Shown: piece after piece, positions 15,876 to 24,026 of the stretch
Numbering within the stretch: the first letter of the stretch is position 1
Layout of the letters: every line of letters starts with the position of its first letter
Assembly: GCA_964425745.1 (NCBI GenBank)
Contig: CAYRNW010000003.1
Coordinates: forward strand, 100,454-164,453
Source: CALCNS01 sp964425745
Lineage (GTDB): Bacteria > Bacillota > JAAYKD01
Reading direction: 5' to 3'
DNA length: 64,000 nucleotides
Translations under genes and position numbers: made by a program
Notes under the pieces: model-generated
What the model was told of the DNA's origin: nothing
The model's input: only the letters and a program-made list of their open reading frames with translations
Database searches by the model: none

Positions 15876-17269
15876 GCAATAATCTCCTTTCGTGGATGAC
15901 GAGCGTTCCTTCGAGTGATGATTTCATATAAAACCAATCCAGCCGCTGGCACAAGTAAACCGATCATCGAAGTTACAGGGTCTTCTTGGAACGTATTGAT
16001 GGTCAAGCCCACCATTATTAAAATTGTTAAAATCACGCTGAAGGGATACAACCAGACTTTGTAAGGACGGTTCAGGGTTGGATATTTGCGGCGCAACACG
16101 ATGACGGCATAAAAAGTTAAGGAGTTAAAAATGAAACCACCAAAAACAACCAAGGAAGTTAACTGATTGAGATTTCGGGACAAGACTAAAGCGATTGCGA
16201 TTAAAGCAGAGGCGATACTAGCATTGACCGGAGTCTTATATTCGGGGTGTAGACGGGCAAAGCTCGGGAAGAACAGTCCGTCTTTTGCCATGGCATAATA
16301 AGTTCTGGGAAAGACCATGACACAACCATTGAGTGCGCCGAAAACAGAGATTGCCATCGCTGCACTGACCATAAGCTTTCCACTGTTTCCGAACAAACTA
16401 CCCGCTACTTCGGTACCTAAAAAGAAGTTTCCTTCTTGGAATAACCCAGCAATCACATCGAGGGGGAGAACACGATAAATTGCATAATTGAATAGGGTAT
16501 ATAAAGCAGTGACACCCAAAATTGCCAGAATAATTGCTAATGGGATATTTCTTTTTGGATTTTTGATTTCTTCACTAATCGTGTTGAGATTTGTCCATCC
16601 CTCATAAGCCCACAATGTAGCTACAACCGAAAATGCGATCATTGAGGCAAGCTGTCCAAATGTAGGTTGTGAGTCTGGTATTAATGATAAGTTCGGGCTT
16701 TGAGTTCCTAAGAACAATCCCGCGAAGAGAATTACCAAAATTGGAATCAGTTTAGCAACCATAAAAACATTTTGAATCCGTGAGCCAAGTCGGATTCCAA
16801 ACACATTGGCTGCTGTTAACCCAATAATCAGGAAAATCGCGATTGCTTTTCCCATGATTGGGGTCAAAGGTAGGATACTACTCAGTAAATTTGGGAAAGC
16901 AATGGCTAAGGCCGCAATAGATCCAGAACTCCCTAAAACAAAACCGCTGATACCGCTCATATAAGCGATTCTTTCACCAAATGCCTCCCTTAAGTATACA
17001 TAACTGCCCCCGGCTTTTGGCATCATCGCCCCCAGTTCTGCATAGCAGATACCACTTAACAGAGTAACGAGACCACCAATCAGCCAAACTAACAAAGCTA
17101 AGCCTTGGCTCATTCCCGAACGCATTAGAACATAGGAGCCTAGGTAGAAGATACCTGAACCGATCATGATACCACCTAGGACGCTGATACCACCAAAGAG
17201 ACCGACTTCGCGGCGAAACTCCGTGGCTTCCGACTGTAGAATTTCTGGGGAAACGTTGTTGGGATTCAT
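15872..17269 (-). CDS. APC-family amino-acid permease, probable lysine transporter
   Basis: 465-residue membrane protein with about 12 hydrophobic segments and the family's first-helix motif GGIMIGSGIF, plus FAELGAMMPK-type residues in the third helix region. APC permeases import amino acids by proton symport or exchange. The start at 17269 is chosen because AAAGGAG lies just upstream; the longer frame begins at an ATG that overlaps that ribosome site. A lysine riboswitch and terminator in its leader argue that the substrate is lysine or a related diamino acid. The transporter would then feed the fermentation operon encoded convergently nearby. The substrate is inferred from regulation only. 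Confidence 0.88.
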   Translation of the reverse strand: MNPNNVSPEILQSEATEFRREVGLFGGISVLGGIMIGSGIFYLGSYVLMRSGMSQGLALLVWLIGGLVTLLSGICYAELGAMMPKAGGSYVYLREAFGERIAYMSGISGFVLGSSGSIAALAIAFPNLLSSILPLTPIMGKAIAIFLIIGLTAANVFGIRLGSRIQNVFMVAKLIPILVILFAGLFLGTQSPNLSLIPDSQPTFGQLASMIAFSVVATLWAYEGWTNLNTISEEIKNPKRNIPLAIILAILGVTALYTLFNYAIYRVLPLDVIAGLFQEGNFFLGTEVAGSLFGNSGKLMVSAAMAISVFGALNGCVMVFPRTYYAMAKDGLFFPSFARLHPEYKTPVNASIASALIAIALVLSRNLNQLTSLVVFGGFIFNSLTFYAVIVLRRKYPTLNRPYKVWLYPFSVILTILIMVGLTINTFQEDPVTSMIGLLVPAAGLVLYEIITRRNARHPRKEIIA

Positions 17270-17291
17270 AAAAAAAACTCCTTTCATGTTG

Positions 17292-17306
17292 TGTCCTTAT
17301 AGGACA
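17292..17306. repeat. Short perfect palindrome TGTCC-N5-GGACA
   Basis: TGTCC (17292-17296) and GGACA (17302-17306) flank a TTATA spacer. The site lies between the riboswitch terminator and the permease ribosome site. It has the same half-site letters as the promoter palindrome at 17564-17583 but in the opposite order. It could be a minor RNA hairpin or a protein site. Confidence 0.35.
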
Positions 17307-17312
17307 AATAGA

Positions 17313-17347
17313 GAAATATAAAAAGTTGCACCCATCGATGCAACTTT
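17313..17347 (-). terminator. Riboswitch-controlled terminator of the permease leader
   Basis: On the minus strand a 9-bp perfect stem AAAGTTGCA/TGCAACTTT (17339-17347 and 17322-17330) with an 8-nt loop is followed by TTTTATAT. Sequence just upstream (ACTTCTTTCC with GGGAATAAAGAAAGT) can form a competing antiterminator that uses the terminator's 5' arm. Confidence 0.8.
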
Positions 17348-17380
17348 CTTTATTCCCTACAACAGGAAAGAAGTCTACAA

Positions 17381-17540
17381 CGATAGCTCCTCCGAGAAAA
17401 TTTCTCGGGAGTCCAAACGATTTTCACGTTTAGCCCAACTCTTTCTATTGCCACAGAAAGGTTTCGGCGGTTGACCCTTTCACCGACTGCATTGAATGCC
17501 TTCTTCATCGGTTACTCTTCTCCCCGCGCCTCTATCAACT
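17381..17540 (-). ncRNA. Lysine riboswitch (L-box)
   Basis: Read on the minus strand, the leader has the conserved L-box elements in order: GATAGAGGCGC (17536-17526), AGAGTAACC, GGTGAAAGGG followed by GCCGAAAC, a hairpin, GTTGGGCT, the hairpin CCCGAG/CTCGGAG, and GGAGCTATCG closing the first stem (17390-17381). This matches the lysine aptamer of Bacillus lysC in element order and spacing. It is followed by an intrinsic terminator and lies upstream of an amino-acid permease, so lysine should switch off transcription of the permease-amidohydrolase operon. The reverse sense is not excluded by sequence. The remaining gene-free DNA up to 17700 (17584-17700) is AT-rich and holds no other recognisable feature. 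Confidence 0.93.
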
Positions 17541-17554
17541 TTTTATTGTTCCAG

Positions 17555-17583
17555 AGTATAGCATGGACAAAAGCACTTGTCCA
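17555..17583 (-). promoter_or_regulatory. Promoter of the lysine-riboswitch operon with overlapping palindrome
   Basis: On the minus strand TGGACA (17583-17578) and TATACT (17560-17555) are 17 bases apart. The spacer and -35 box contain the inverted repeat TGGACAA-N6-TTGTCCA (17564-17583), placed where a repressor could block the polymerase. Confidence 0.7.
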
Positions 17584-17700
17584 GTCTTTTTTTTAAGTGA
17601 TACAAAATTTTTTAAGAAAAAAAATAAGAAATAAAAGCAGGAATTTTTACGGTACACGAAGAAGTTATCGTTTCGTTACTCGGTTATGTGGGAGGGTTCT

Positions 17701-19236
17701 ATGATGTTCTTTCGTTTAGGATTTCAAAATGCTTGGCGAAATTTAAGTCGCAGCCTACTTGCTGTCGTTTCCATGGCAGTAGCCGCTGCTTTTTTTACCT
17801 ATGTTATCAGCTTAGGTAAAGGCTATGTCAATCAAGCAGGGCAACCTTTAAGGAATATGCTGGGGGGAGAAATCGTAGTCTATGCAGAAAAGACTTCTGC
17901 AGAAGCACCAAAAGAAAAAGATCGGTGGCTTTATCATCAGGGAGAAACGGATCCGTTTACCGATCTGCCGTTTTTATTTCCAGATTTGGCACAGACGGGA
18001 TATCTTCATATTGAGCAAACAACAATGGGATTTTCACCAGGGCAATTAAACACTTTTACCAATACGAAAGGAGTGGATGGGGTTGGTGCCTTTCATCGTT
18101 TGCCTGCTGAAATCATTCAAGAAATCGACCCGGAAACCAGTAAAACGCCCATTCCTGAACACCTTTTAATCAAAAATGAAGATGGAACGTTTAGAGGTCC
18201 CGAAATAACGTATCGTTCCGGAATCCAGGGTAGAGATTGGCAAACAAATTCCGACTATTCATTAGAAACCTTTGTGTCTTCAGGTCGCTGGTTTGAAGAA
18301 GCCGATCAAAACCAATGGGTTGGTATTGTTTCAGCCAATCAAACGCTACCTTCATTTGCTTCTGTTCCGCTTCCTGGGGAGATCATAACCATAGAAATTC
18401 CTTCCTTTGTGCAAAAAAATGGGGAATGGATTGCTGATTATACACAAGCTCATCGCTTTGAGATTGAAATCATAGGTAATCTGAATATAGTGAGTCGTAC
18501 GGTTGATTATATAAAAGGCATCGATGGATGGGTCACGGAACCAGTCTATGCATATTTGAATGAAGTTTATCTACCGTTACCGATATGGAATCAGATTTGG
18601 ACCCAGGTTGCGGCGGGAGTTTCCTATACACCTACTGAAGTTTTATTACGAGTGAAAGATTTAACGTATCTACAGGATATTGTCTTAGATTTGCAACATG
18701 CGTTCCCACAGTATAGCTTTGTTGACATTCCACATCATCTAGAACGAGTCCATTCGCAGCTTAGCTTAGAACCGATAATCCCAGCAGGTGCAAGAAGAGC
18801 TTTGGAAGATCGTATTGATCCCTTTCGCCAAAGTGTAATAACGGCAGATCTGCGAAAACCGATTACCCTGTTAGTTTTACTGAATGCTGGGTTACTGGTA
18901 GCTGCCAATATTTTGATTTTGGTTTCCGAACGTAAAAAGGAAATTGCAGTTCTAAAAGCAATGGGGGGACGCGAATCAGAACTGATTCGTATGATTTTGG
19001 CTGAGGCGCTTTTGGTTAGTGGTGTGGGAGCCAGTATGGGCTTTTTCTTTATTAGAATCCAAGCTGTGTTGAACCAGCTCACAAATCCATTGGGAATTAT
19101 GGTGATTTTGGGCTTGTTTTTCAGAGACTTCTTCTTTGTTTTGGGAGTGACCTTGCTTTCGGCCATGATGTTTGGATGGATTCCTGCCAAGAAATATGCT
19201 TCGTTACCGGTGATGGAGGTATTACGCAATGAATAA
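17701..19236 (+). CDS. FtsX-type ABC transporter permease (set 1, first subunit)
   Basis: 511-residue membrane protein with one N-terminal membrane helix (about residues 15-37), a large extracytoplasmic domain of about 330 residues and three C-terminal helices. These include the FtsX segment LVAANILILVSERKKEIAVLKAMGG. This MacB/FtsX layout belongs to mechanotransmission-type ABC systems acting in the envelope rather than simple importers. ATG 17701 follows GGGAGGGT; the frame from 17686 would include that site. It overlaps the next permease by 8 bases. It is clearly paralogous to the permease at 21852: the N-terminal stretches MFFRLG.NAWRNL.RS and AVVSMAVAAAF are shared. Confidence 0.88.
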   Translation: MMFFRLGFQNAWRNLSRSLLAVVSMAVAAAFFTYVISLGKGYVNQAGQPLRNMLGGEIVVYAEKTSAEAPKEKDRWLYHQGETDPFTDLPFLFPDLAQTGYLHIEQTTMGFSPGQLNTFTNTKGVDGVGAFHRLPAEIIQEIDPETSKTPIPEHLLIKNEDGTFRGPEITYRSGIQGRDWQTNSDYSLETFVSSGRWFEEADQNQWVGIVSANQTLPSFASVPLPGEIITIEIPSFVQKNGEWIADYTQAHRFEIEIIGNLNIVSRTVDYIKGIDGWVTEPVYAYLNEVYLPLPIWNQIWTQVAAGVSYTPTEVLLRVKDLTYLQDIVLDLQHAFPQYSFVDIPHHLERVHSQLSLEPIIPAGARRALEDRIDPFRQSVITADLRKPITLLVLLNAGLLVAANILILVSERKKEIAVLKAMGGRESELIRMILAEALLVSGVGASMGFFFIRIQAVLNQLTNPLGIMVILGLFFRDFFFVLGVTLLSAMMFGWIPAKKYASLPVMEVLRNE

Positions 19237-20734
19237 ATCCATACACCACTTGCTGATCAGAAATCTTATTCGATGGCGATGGCGGCTTGTCTTAATTGCA
19301 TTTTTAGTTGCTATTTCAACTTCAATCAGTATCCTATATGGAGGTATGCTCCAAAAATTTCAAGCAGAAAGTATTGAGAATATTGAGCCCTTAAACTTAC
19401 CCTATGATATTTTAGTGATCTTATCGGACCAGCAGGCTCCACGTACTCAATTTGATAATTTGGGAACGTATCGTTATGAATCTCAAGGAGGAGTGTATCG
19501 TGGGAGACCTTCCGAGATTCCAATTACCATTCAAAAGGCAGAGGAAGCCTTAGCTCTCGAGCTGCAAACCCCTTTTGGATTGTGGGAAGTTTGGGGAATC
19601 GATACCGAGAATAGTTCATTGCAATCAGAAGAACTGCTTGGTGAAGGTGCATGGCCAGAGGTGCAAGGAGAGTTATGGGTTCCGGCCTCTTATAAGGAAG
19701 ACTTTGAACTTCAGATTGGCAACACGGTTCCTCTGTTTTTCGTGGATGAATTTGGGGTTAAAAAAGAGTTTCAACTCGTGATTTGCGGTGTAGGATCGTC
19801 GGAGTACGATTTACAAAAGCCACAAATTACAATGGAATCAGCACATTGGATTAGTGGATCCAAACAACCAAACCGACAAATCTTGTTCTCCGAGAGCTTT
19901 AAATATATGAGTAATTGGTCGTTGTTTAACTCTAAGATGGAGCAAATGTATCCTGGTGCGACTTATATTTATAAGGCGATGCCCCAACTCCAGTGGCAAA
20001 ATCTAATGAAAGCGGTCCAAAATCCCGGTCAATGGGTTTTGCTGTTAGTGTTCGTATTTATGGCAGTTTCTGTTTTGACAATCAGTCTCATGACCTTTTT
20101 AGAAAGAAAACAAGAGTTAGCTGTCTTAAAGACGTTAGGAATCTCGGATTTTCAGCTGAGTTTTGTTTTGTTCCTTGAACTTTTTACGGCAGGAATCCTT
20201 GGCTTTTTTATCGGCATACGAATCGTTTCCTTTGTTTCTCTCGTGATACCGAGTTATTTTGCGGATTCCAGCGCGTCTATATCGTTACTTTACCTTAAAA
20301 ATGGTCTGATAACATTATTGTTTTTTATAGTAGCGGTCATTTACCCACTATTATTAGCGAAAGTAGCAAGTGTCAATCAATTGCTTTACGCAAGAGAAAT
20401 CCCACTGGTTGTTGCCCGATATGACCATATTGTCAGTCCACCCACGGATTGGATTCGAGAAATGCAACAGGAACGGTTACATATGCTGAAAATGACTGTG
20501 ATTGATGGTAAGTCCCTGTCAGTTATTTTAAAGAATCCCGGAGAAAAAGTGAAAACCGGCGAGGTTGTTGCCTTTATGAGTTCGATTGCAGGTTTCTATT
20601 ATCAGGAATGGCTTGCTCCTTGCGATGGTGTGATTCAGAGCTTTGAAACCGCAAATGGTAAATATGTCATTAAACCTGAAGACCCATTAACTCCACTTTA
20701 TCCTTATACTGGATTAATTCAAACCCGAAAATAG
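19229..20734 (+). CDS. FtsX-type ABC permease with lipoyl-like C-terminal domain (set 1, second subunit)
   Basis: 501-residue permease with one N-terminal helix (about 18-40), an extracytoplasmic domain and three helices between about 270 and 390 around TFLERKQELAVLKTLG. A cytoplasmic tail of about 90 residues follows. The tail contains NPGEKVKTGEVVAFM and WLAPCDGVI, the shape of a biotinyl/lipoyl or barrel-sandwich domain. The lysine motif normally modified is missing, so it is probably a binding or docking module. The paralogue at 24023 has the same tail. No ATPase gene follows here; the one at 23319 may serve both permease sets. Confidence 0.82.
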   Translation: MNKSIHHLLIRNLIRWRWRLVLIAFLVAISTSISILYGGMLQKFQAESIENIEPLNLPYDILVILSDQQAPRTQFDNLGTYRYESQGGVYRGRPSEIPITIQKAEEALALELQTPFGLWEVWGIDTENSSLQSEELLGEGAWPEVQGELWVPASYKEDFELQIGNTVPLFFVDEFGVKKEFQLVICGVGSSEYDLQKPQITMESAHWISGSKQPNRQILFSESFKYMSNWSLFNSKMEQMYPGATYIYKAMPQLQWQNLMKAVQNPGQWVLLLVFVFMAVSVLTISLMTFLERKQELAVLKTLGISDFQLSFVLFLELFTAGILGFFIGIRIVSFVSLVIPSYFADSSASISLLYLKNGLITLLFFIVAVIYPLLLAKVASVNQLLYAREIPLVVARYDHIVSPPTDWIREMQQERLHMLKMTVIDGKSLSVILKNPGEKVKTGEVVAFMSSIAGFYYQEWLAPCDGVIQSFETANGKYVIKPEDPLTPLYPYTGLIQTRK

Positions 20735-20893
20735 AAAGTTTTTTTCAAGGGTTTTGTAAGATTTTCTGTGTATTTAAGTAGATACATTTACAGAATCTAA
20801 GGTTGGGGAGGAAGTTTGATCCATAAAGCGAATTTAAATTAAGTTAAGTATAAAATCAGAACAATGAAAAACCTACTTTAAGGAGGCGATTCC

Positions 20894-21847
20894 ATGGTTA
20901 ATATTCAACGCATACAAGAAGCCGAACAACGACTACGATCGGTCGTTCATAAAACACCGCTAATGAGTTGCCAAAGCATTTCCGCTTTAGGTACAGGGGA
21001 AGTTTGGCTGAAATGTGAGAATATGCAAAAAACGGGCTCGTTCAAAGTGAGAGGAGCCTACAATTGTGCTGCACAATTGTCACAACAGCAACTGGAAGCG
21101 GGTTTGGTAACGGGTTCTTCCGGAAATCATGGGACCGCAGTCGCTTATGCAGCCAAGATGTTGGGATGTAAAGCGGTTATTGTAATGCCTGAAGATGCAT
21201 CACCTGCCAAAGTTCGCGCCTGTCAAGCCTATGGAGGCACAGTTATCCACTGTGGATTCACCACGACAGAGCGCTTGGCCAAGGCCAATGAACTGGTTGC
21301 AGAGGGAATGACTTTGGTTCATCCCTATGATGATCCCGATGTTGTGGCAGGTCAGGGCACGGTTGGCTTAGAAATTCTGCAGCAATTACCTGACGTCGAT
21401 CTGGTTTTTGTTCCGGTCGGCGGTGGTGGTTTATTAGGTGGGGTAGCGACAGCAATCAAAGAATCTGGCAGTAAAGCCAAAGTGATTGGTGTGGAACCGG
21501 CATTGAGCCCTCGTTTAAGACTTGCTTGGGATTTAGGTGAACCGACAGAAATAGAGAACTGGCAACCTAGTATAGCCGATGGAATCCGTTCCAAGAAGTC
21601 CGGTCAAATCGGATTTATTCAATCAAAAAAATACGTAGATGATTTAGTGACTGTTGAAGAAGAAGAAATTCGCAATGCAACTCGATTGGTCATTGAGCGT
21701 GCTAAGATTTGGTGTGAACCTTCTGCGGCCGTTACTGTTGCGGCGTACTTAGGAAATCCTCAATTGGTTGCGGGAAAGAAAGTGGTCTGCCTCTTATCGG
21801 GAGGAAACATCGAGATATCGACGTTGGCTGCTATTATCGGAGGTTAG
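20894..21847 (+). CDS. Threonine/serine dehydratase (PLP-dependent)
   Basis: 317-residue fold-type II PLP enzyme. The PLP lysine is Lys51 in GSFKVRGAYN, the substrate loop is SSGNHG, and the phosphate-binding loop is VPVGGGGLLGG. It lacks a C-terminal ACT regulatory domain, as in catabolic threonine ammonia-lyases that give 2-oxobutyrate and ammonia. Close relatives include serine racemase, so serine is also possible. The ribosome site is TTAAGGAGG. It sits between two halves of a permease locus, 4 bases before the next permease start whose ribosome site lies inside this gene, so it is co-transcribed with ABC genes despite an unrelated function. Confidence 0.9.
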   Translation: MVNIQRIQEAEQRLRSVVHKTPLMSCQSISALGTGEVWLKCENMQKTGSFKVRGAYNCAAQLSQQQLEAGLVTGSSGNHGTAVAYAAKMLGCKAVIVMPEDASPAKVRACQAYGGTVIHCGFTTTERLAKANELVAEGMTLVHPYDDPDVVAGQGTVGLEILQQLPDVDLVFVPVGGGGLLGGVATAIKESGSKAKVIGVEPALSPRLRLAWDLGEPTEIENWQPSIADGIRSKKSGQIGFIQSKKYVDDLVTVEEEEIRNATRLVIERAKIWCEPSAAVTVAAYLGNPQLVAGKKVVCLLSGGNIEISTLAAIIGG

Positions 21848-21851
21848 GTGC

Positions 21852-23306
21852 ATGTTTTTTCGTTTAGGAGCCGTAAATGCTTGGAGAAATTTAGCCAGGA
21901 GCATTCTTGCGGTTGTGTCCATGGCTGTAGCGGCAGCCTTTTTGACTTATACTATCAGCTTAAGTCGCGGTTATACCCATGAAGCATTCAGCTCTTTTCG
22001 TCAAGTATTAGGTGGAGAAATTGTTGTATATGCCCAAAAGGTGCAAGGCGAAATGCCAAGCGGAGATAGTTTTTGGTCCTTTTCTAGACCAACAGAAACC
22101 CCATTTACCGATTTAGCGGTTTTTCACCCGGAAATTTTTAAACAGGGTTATTTAGATAGCAGTCAGTCTCAGACAATTAGCCCTGAGCATATTAAGCAAT
22201 TAGCAGACGAAAGTGGTGTTGACGGGGTGTCACCGGTGTACCGGTTACCTGCGTTTACCATGCTGAGTGACCAATATCGCTATCAGTCCGATGTCAGAGC
22301 CCGCGATATTCAAAGTGAGTTACCGATCAATCGCCCGGAAAGTTTGATTTACAGCGGACGTTGGTTTGTACCGGAAGATGAAGGGCAAGCGGTAGCCGTA
22401 GTTTCTCGTTTACAAGAACTTCCCCCCGGTGTACGATCTCCGGAACCAGGGAGCCAAATTATTCTAGAGTTTCCTTCGGTAAAAAAAGATCAATTCGATC
22501 AGATTTACCTGGATTACAGCCAACCAATTCACAAGAAATTCTCAATCATTGGTAACTTTGTATCACCAACCCGGGAGTATAGCTGGCAGGGTGATATTGA
22601 TACTCAAACAGAAATTCTCTACTGGTGGACCAATGAGATCCAAATTCCCTATAGCACTTGGCTCGATATTTGGCGAGAAGCTGCGGGAGAACTCGAGTAT
22701 CCTGTTTCTCAATTGATTTTACAAAGCAATGATTTGACATATTTAGAAGATATTGTTCTCAATCTTGTCAACAACTATCCGGAATATAGCTTCGTAAGCG
22801 TGCCGAACCAATCTACAATGGCCATGGAACGCCAGTTAATTGAGAAATTCTTAGCGGTTCCACAAAGCATGGTAGAAGCCAGTGTGCAGAAGGTAACACA
22901 ACAGGGAATGGCAATGGATCTCCGACTCCCCATGATGATCTTGGTGTTACTTAATGCGGCTCTATTAGTTGCCGCAAACATGTTGATCATGATCAATGAA
23001 CGGAAGCGTGAAATGGCAATCTTGAAGTCGGTCGGTGCCAAACGCATCGATATTACAGTCATGGCGCTGACCGAAGCCTTAATTATTGCAATTGTAGGGG
23101 CAAGTATTGGATTTTTGTTCTTTAGAATTCCGGGAGCACTTAATCAAATGACCAATAGCCAAGGCTTAATCACGATCCTTCAATCGGTTGTAGTTGATTT
23201 AGTGCAAGTTCTTTCGGCAACAGCGGCGGTTTCGCTGCTATTTGGATTAATTCCTGCGGTCAAGTTAGCTGGTATGTCGGTTATGAATGTACTTCGCAGT
23301 GAGTAA
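21852..23306 (+). CDS. FtsX-type ABC transporter permease (set 2, first subunit)
   Basis: 484-residue paralogue of the protein at 17701, with the same N-terminal helix (MFFRLGAVNAWRNL, then AVVSMAVAAAFLTYTISLSRG), extracytoplasmic domain and three C-terminal helices including ALLVAANMLIMINERKREMAILKSVGA. The ATG at 21852 follows GGAGGT; a longer frame from 21768 runs inside the dehydratase gene and is rejected. The ATPase gene follows after 12 bases. The two first-subunit copies share the same key segments but differ widely in the outer domain, suggesting an old duplication with diverged external partners. Confidence 0.88.
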   Translation: MFFRLGAVNAWRNLARSILAVVSMAVAAAFLTYTISLSRGYTHEAFSSFRQVLGGEIVVYAQKVQGEMPSGDSFWSFSRPTETPFTDLAVFHPEIFKQGYLDSSQSQTISPEHIKQLADESGVDGVSPVYRLPAFTMLSDQYRYQSDVRARDIQSELPINRPESLIYSGRWFVPEDEGQAVAVVSRLQELPPGVRSPEPGSQIILEFPSVKKDQFDQIYLDYSQPIHKKFSIIGNFVSPTREYSWQGDIDTQTEILYWWTNEIQIPYSTWLDIWREAAGELEYPVSQLILQSNDLTYLEDIVLNLVNNYPEYSFVSVPNQSTMAMERQLIEKFLAVPQSMVEASVQKVTQQGMAMDLRLPMMILVLLNAALLVAANMLIMINERKREMAILKSVGAKRIDITVMALTEALIIAIVGASIGFLFFRIPGALNQMTNSQGLITILQSVVVDLVQVLSATAAVSLLFGLIPAVKLAGMSVMNVLRSE

Positions 23307-23318
23307 AGGAAGAGAGTG

Positions 23319-24026
23319 ATGACAATGAACGATAATAATCGACCTATACTGGAAACGGTCAATTTAAATAAAGCATTTTATCTTGGGGAAGCAGTATATG
23401 CTGTGAACAACGTCAATATTCAAGTCATGCCCGGAGAAATTGCTATTATTGTTGGACCTTCAGGGAGCGGCAAGAGTACATTACTCAGTCTATTAGGAGG
23501 ACTAGACCGTCCGATCAGTGGGGATATTCTCATAAATGATCAATCAATCGTCAAGTTGAACGAAGATCAATTAGCCTTGATGCGACGCAAGAATATCGGA
23601 TATGTTTTTCAATTTTTTAACCTAATTCCTCACTTGAGTGCGTTGGAAAATGTTGAACTACCCATGTCAATTGCCAACATGAGTAGAAAAGAAGCAAGAG
23701 AACGAGCACGCTATTTATTAGATGAGGTTGGTTTAACACCACGAGCCCATCATCGTCCGGATCAACTTTCCGGTGGCGAACAACAACGTGTTGCAATTGC
23801 CCGATCGTTAGCGAATCGACCGGCGGTGGTTTTAGCCGATGAACCCACCGGAAATCTCGATAGTAGAACTCGTGATATGGTGATTGACCTTTTTTGTAGA
23901 TTTAATAAAACAGAGAATCAAACCTTTGTTTTAATTACACATGATACCAGTCTGACTAAATATGCTCATCGGGTGATTACGATGAAAGACGGCAAAATCA
24001 ATACCATTGAGGTGCAGAATCCATGA
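23319..24026 (+). CDS. ABC transporter ATPase, MacB/LolD type
   Basis: 235-residue ATPase with Walker A GPSGSGKST (about residues 42-50), Q-loop FQFFNLIP, signature LSGGEQQRVAIA, Walker B VVLADEPTGNLD and H-loop ITHD. The AMRRKNIGYVFQ-type Q-loop context and the DEPTGNLDS motif are typical of the FtsE/LolD/MacB group that energises FtsX-type permeases. ATG 23319 has AAAGGA 8 bases upstream; ATG 23325 is also possible. The stop overlaps the next permease start by 4 bases. As the only ATPase in this block it probably powers one or both permease pairs. Confidence 0.94.
   Translation: MTMNDNNRPILETVNLNKAFYLGEAVYAVNNVNIQVMPGEIAIIVGPSGSGKSTLLSLLGGLDRPISGDILINDQSIVKLNEDQLALMRRKNIGYVFQFFNLIPHLSALENVELPMSIANMSRKEARERARYLLDEVGLTPRAHHRPDQLSGGEQQRVAIARSLANRPAVVLADEPTGNLDSRTRDMVIDLFCRFNKTENQTFVLITHDTSLTKYAHRVITMKDGKINTIEVQNP

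Noticed and set aside
18735..19229. 164-residue reading frame on the minus strand
   Set aside because: It lies entirely opposite a well-supported ABC permease gene, with no ribosome site and no recognisable domain.
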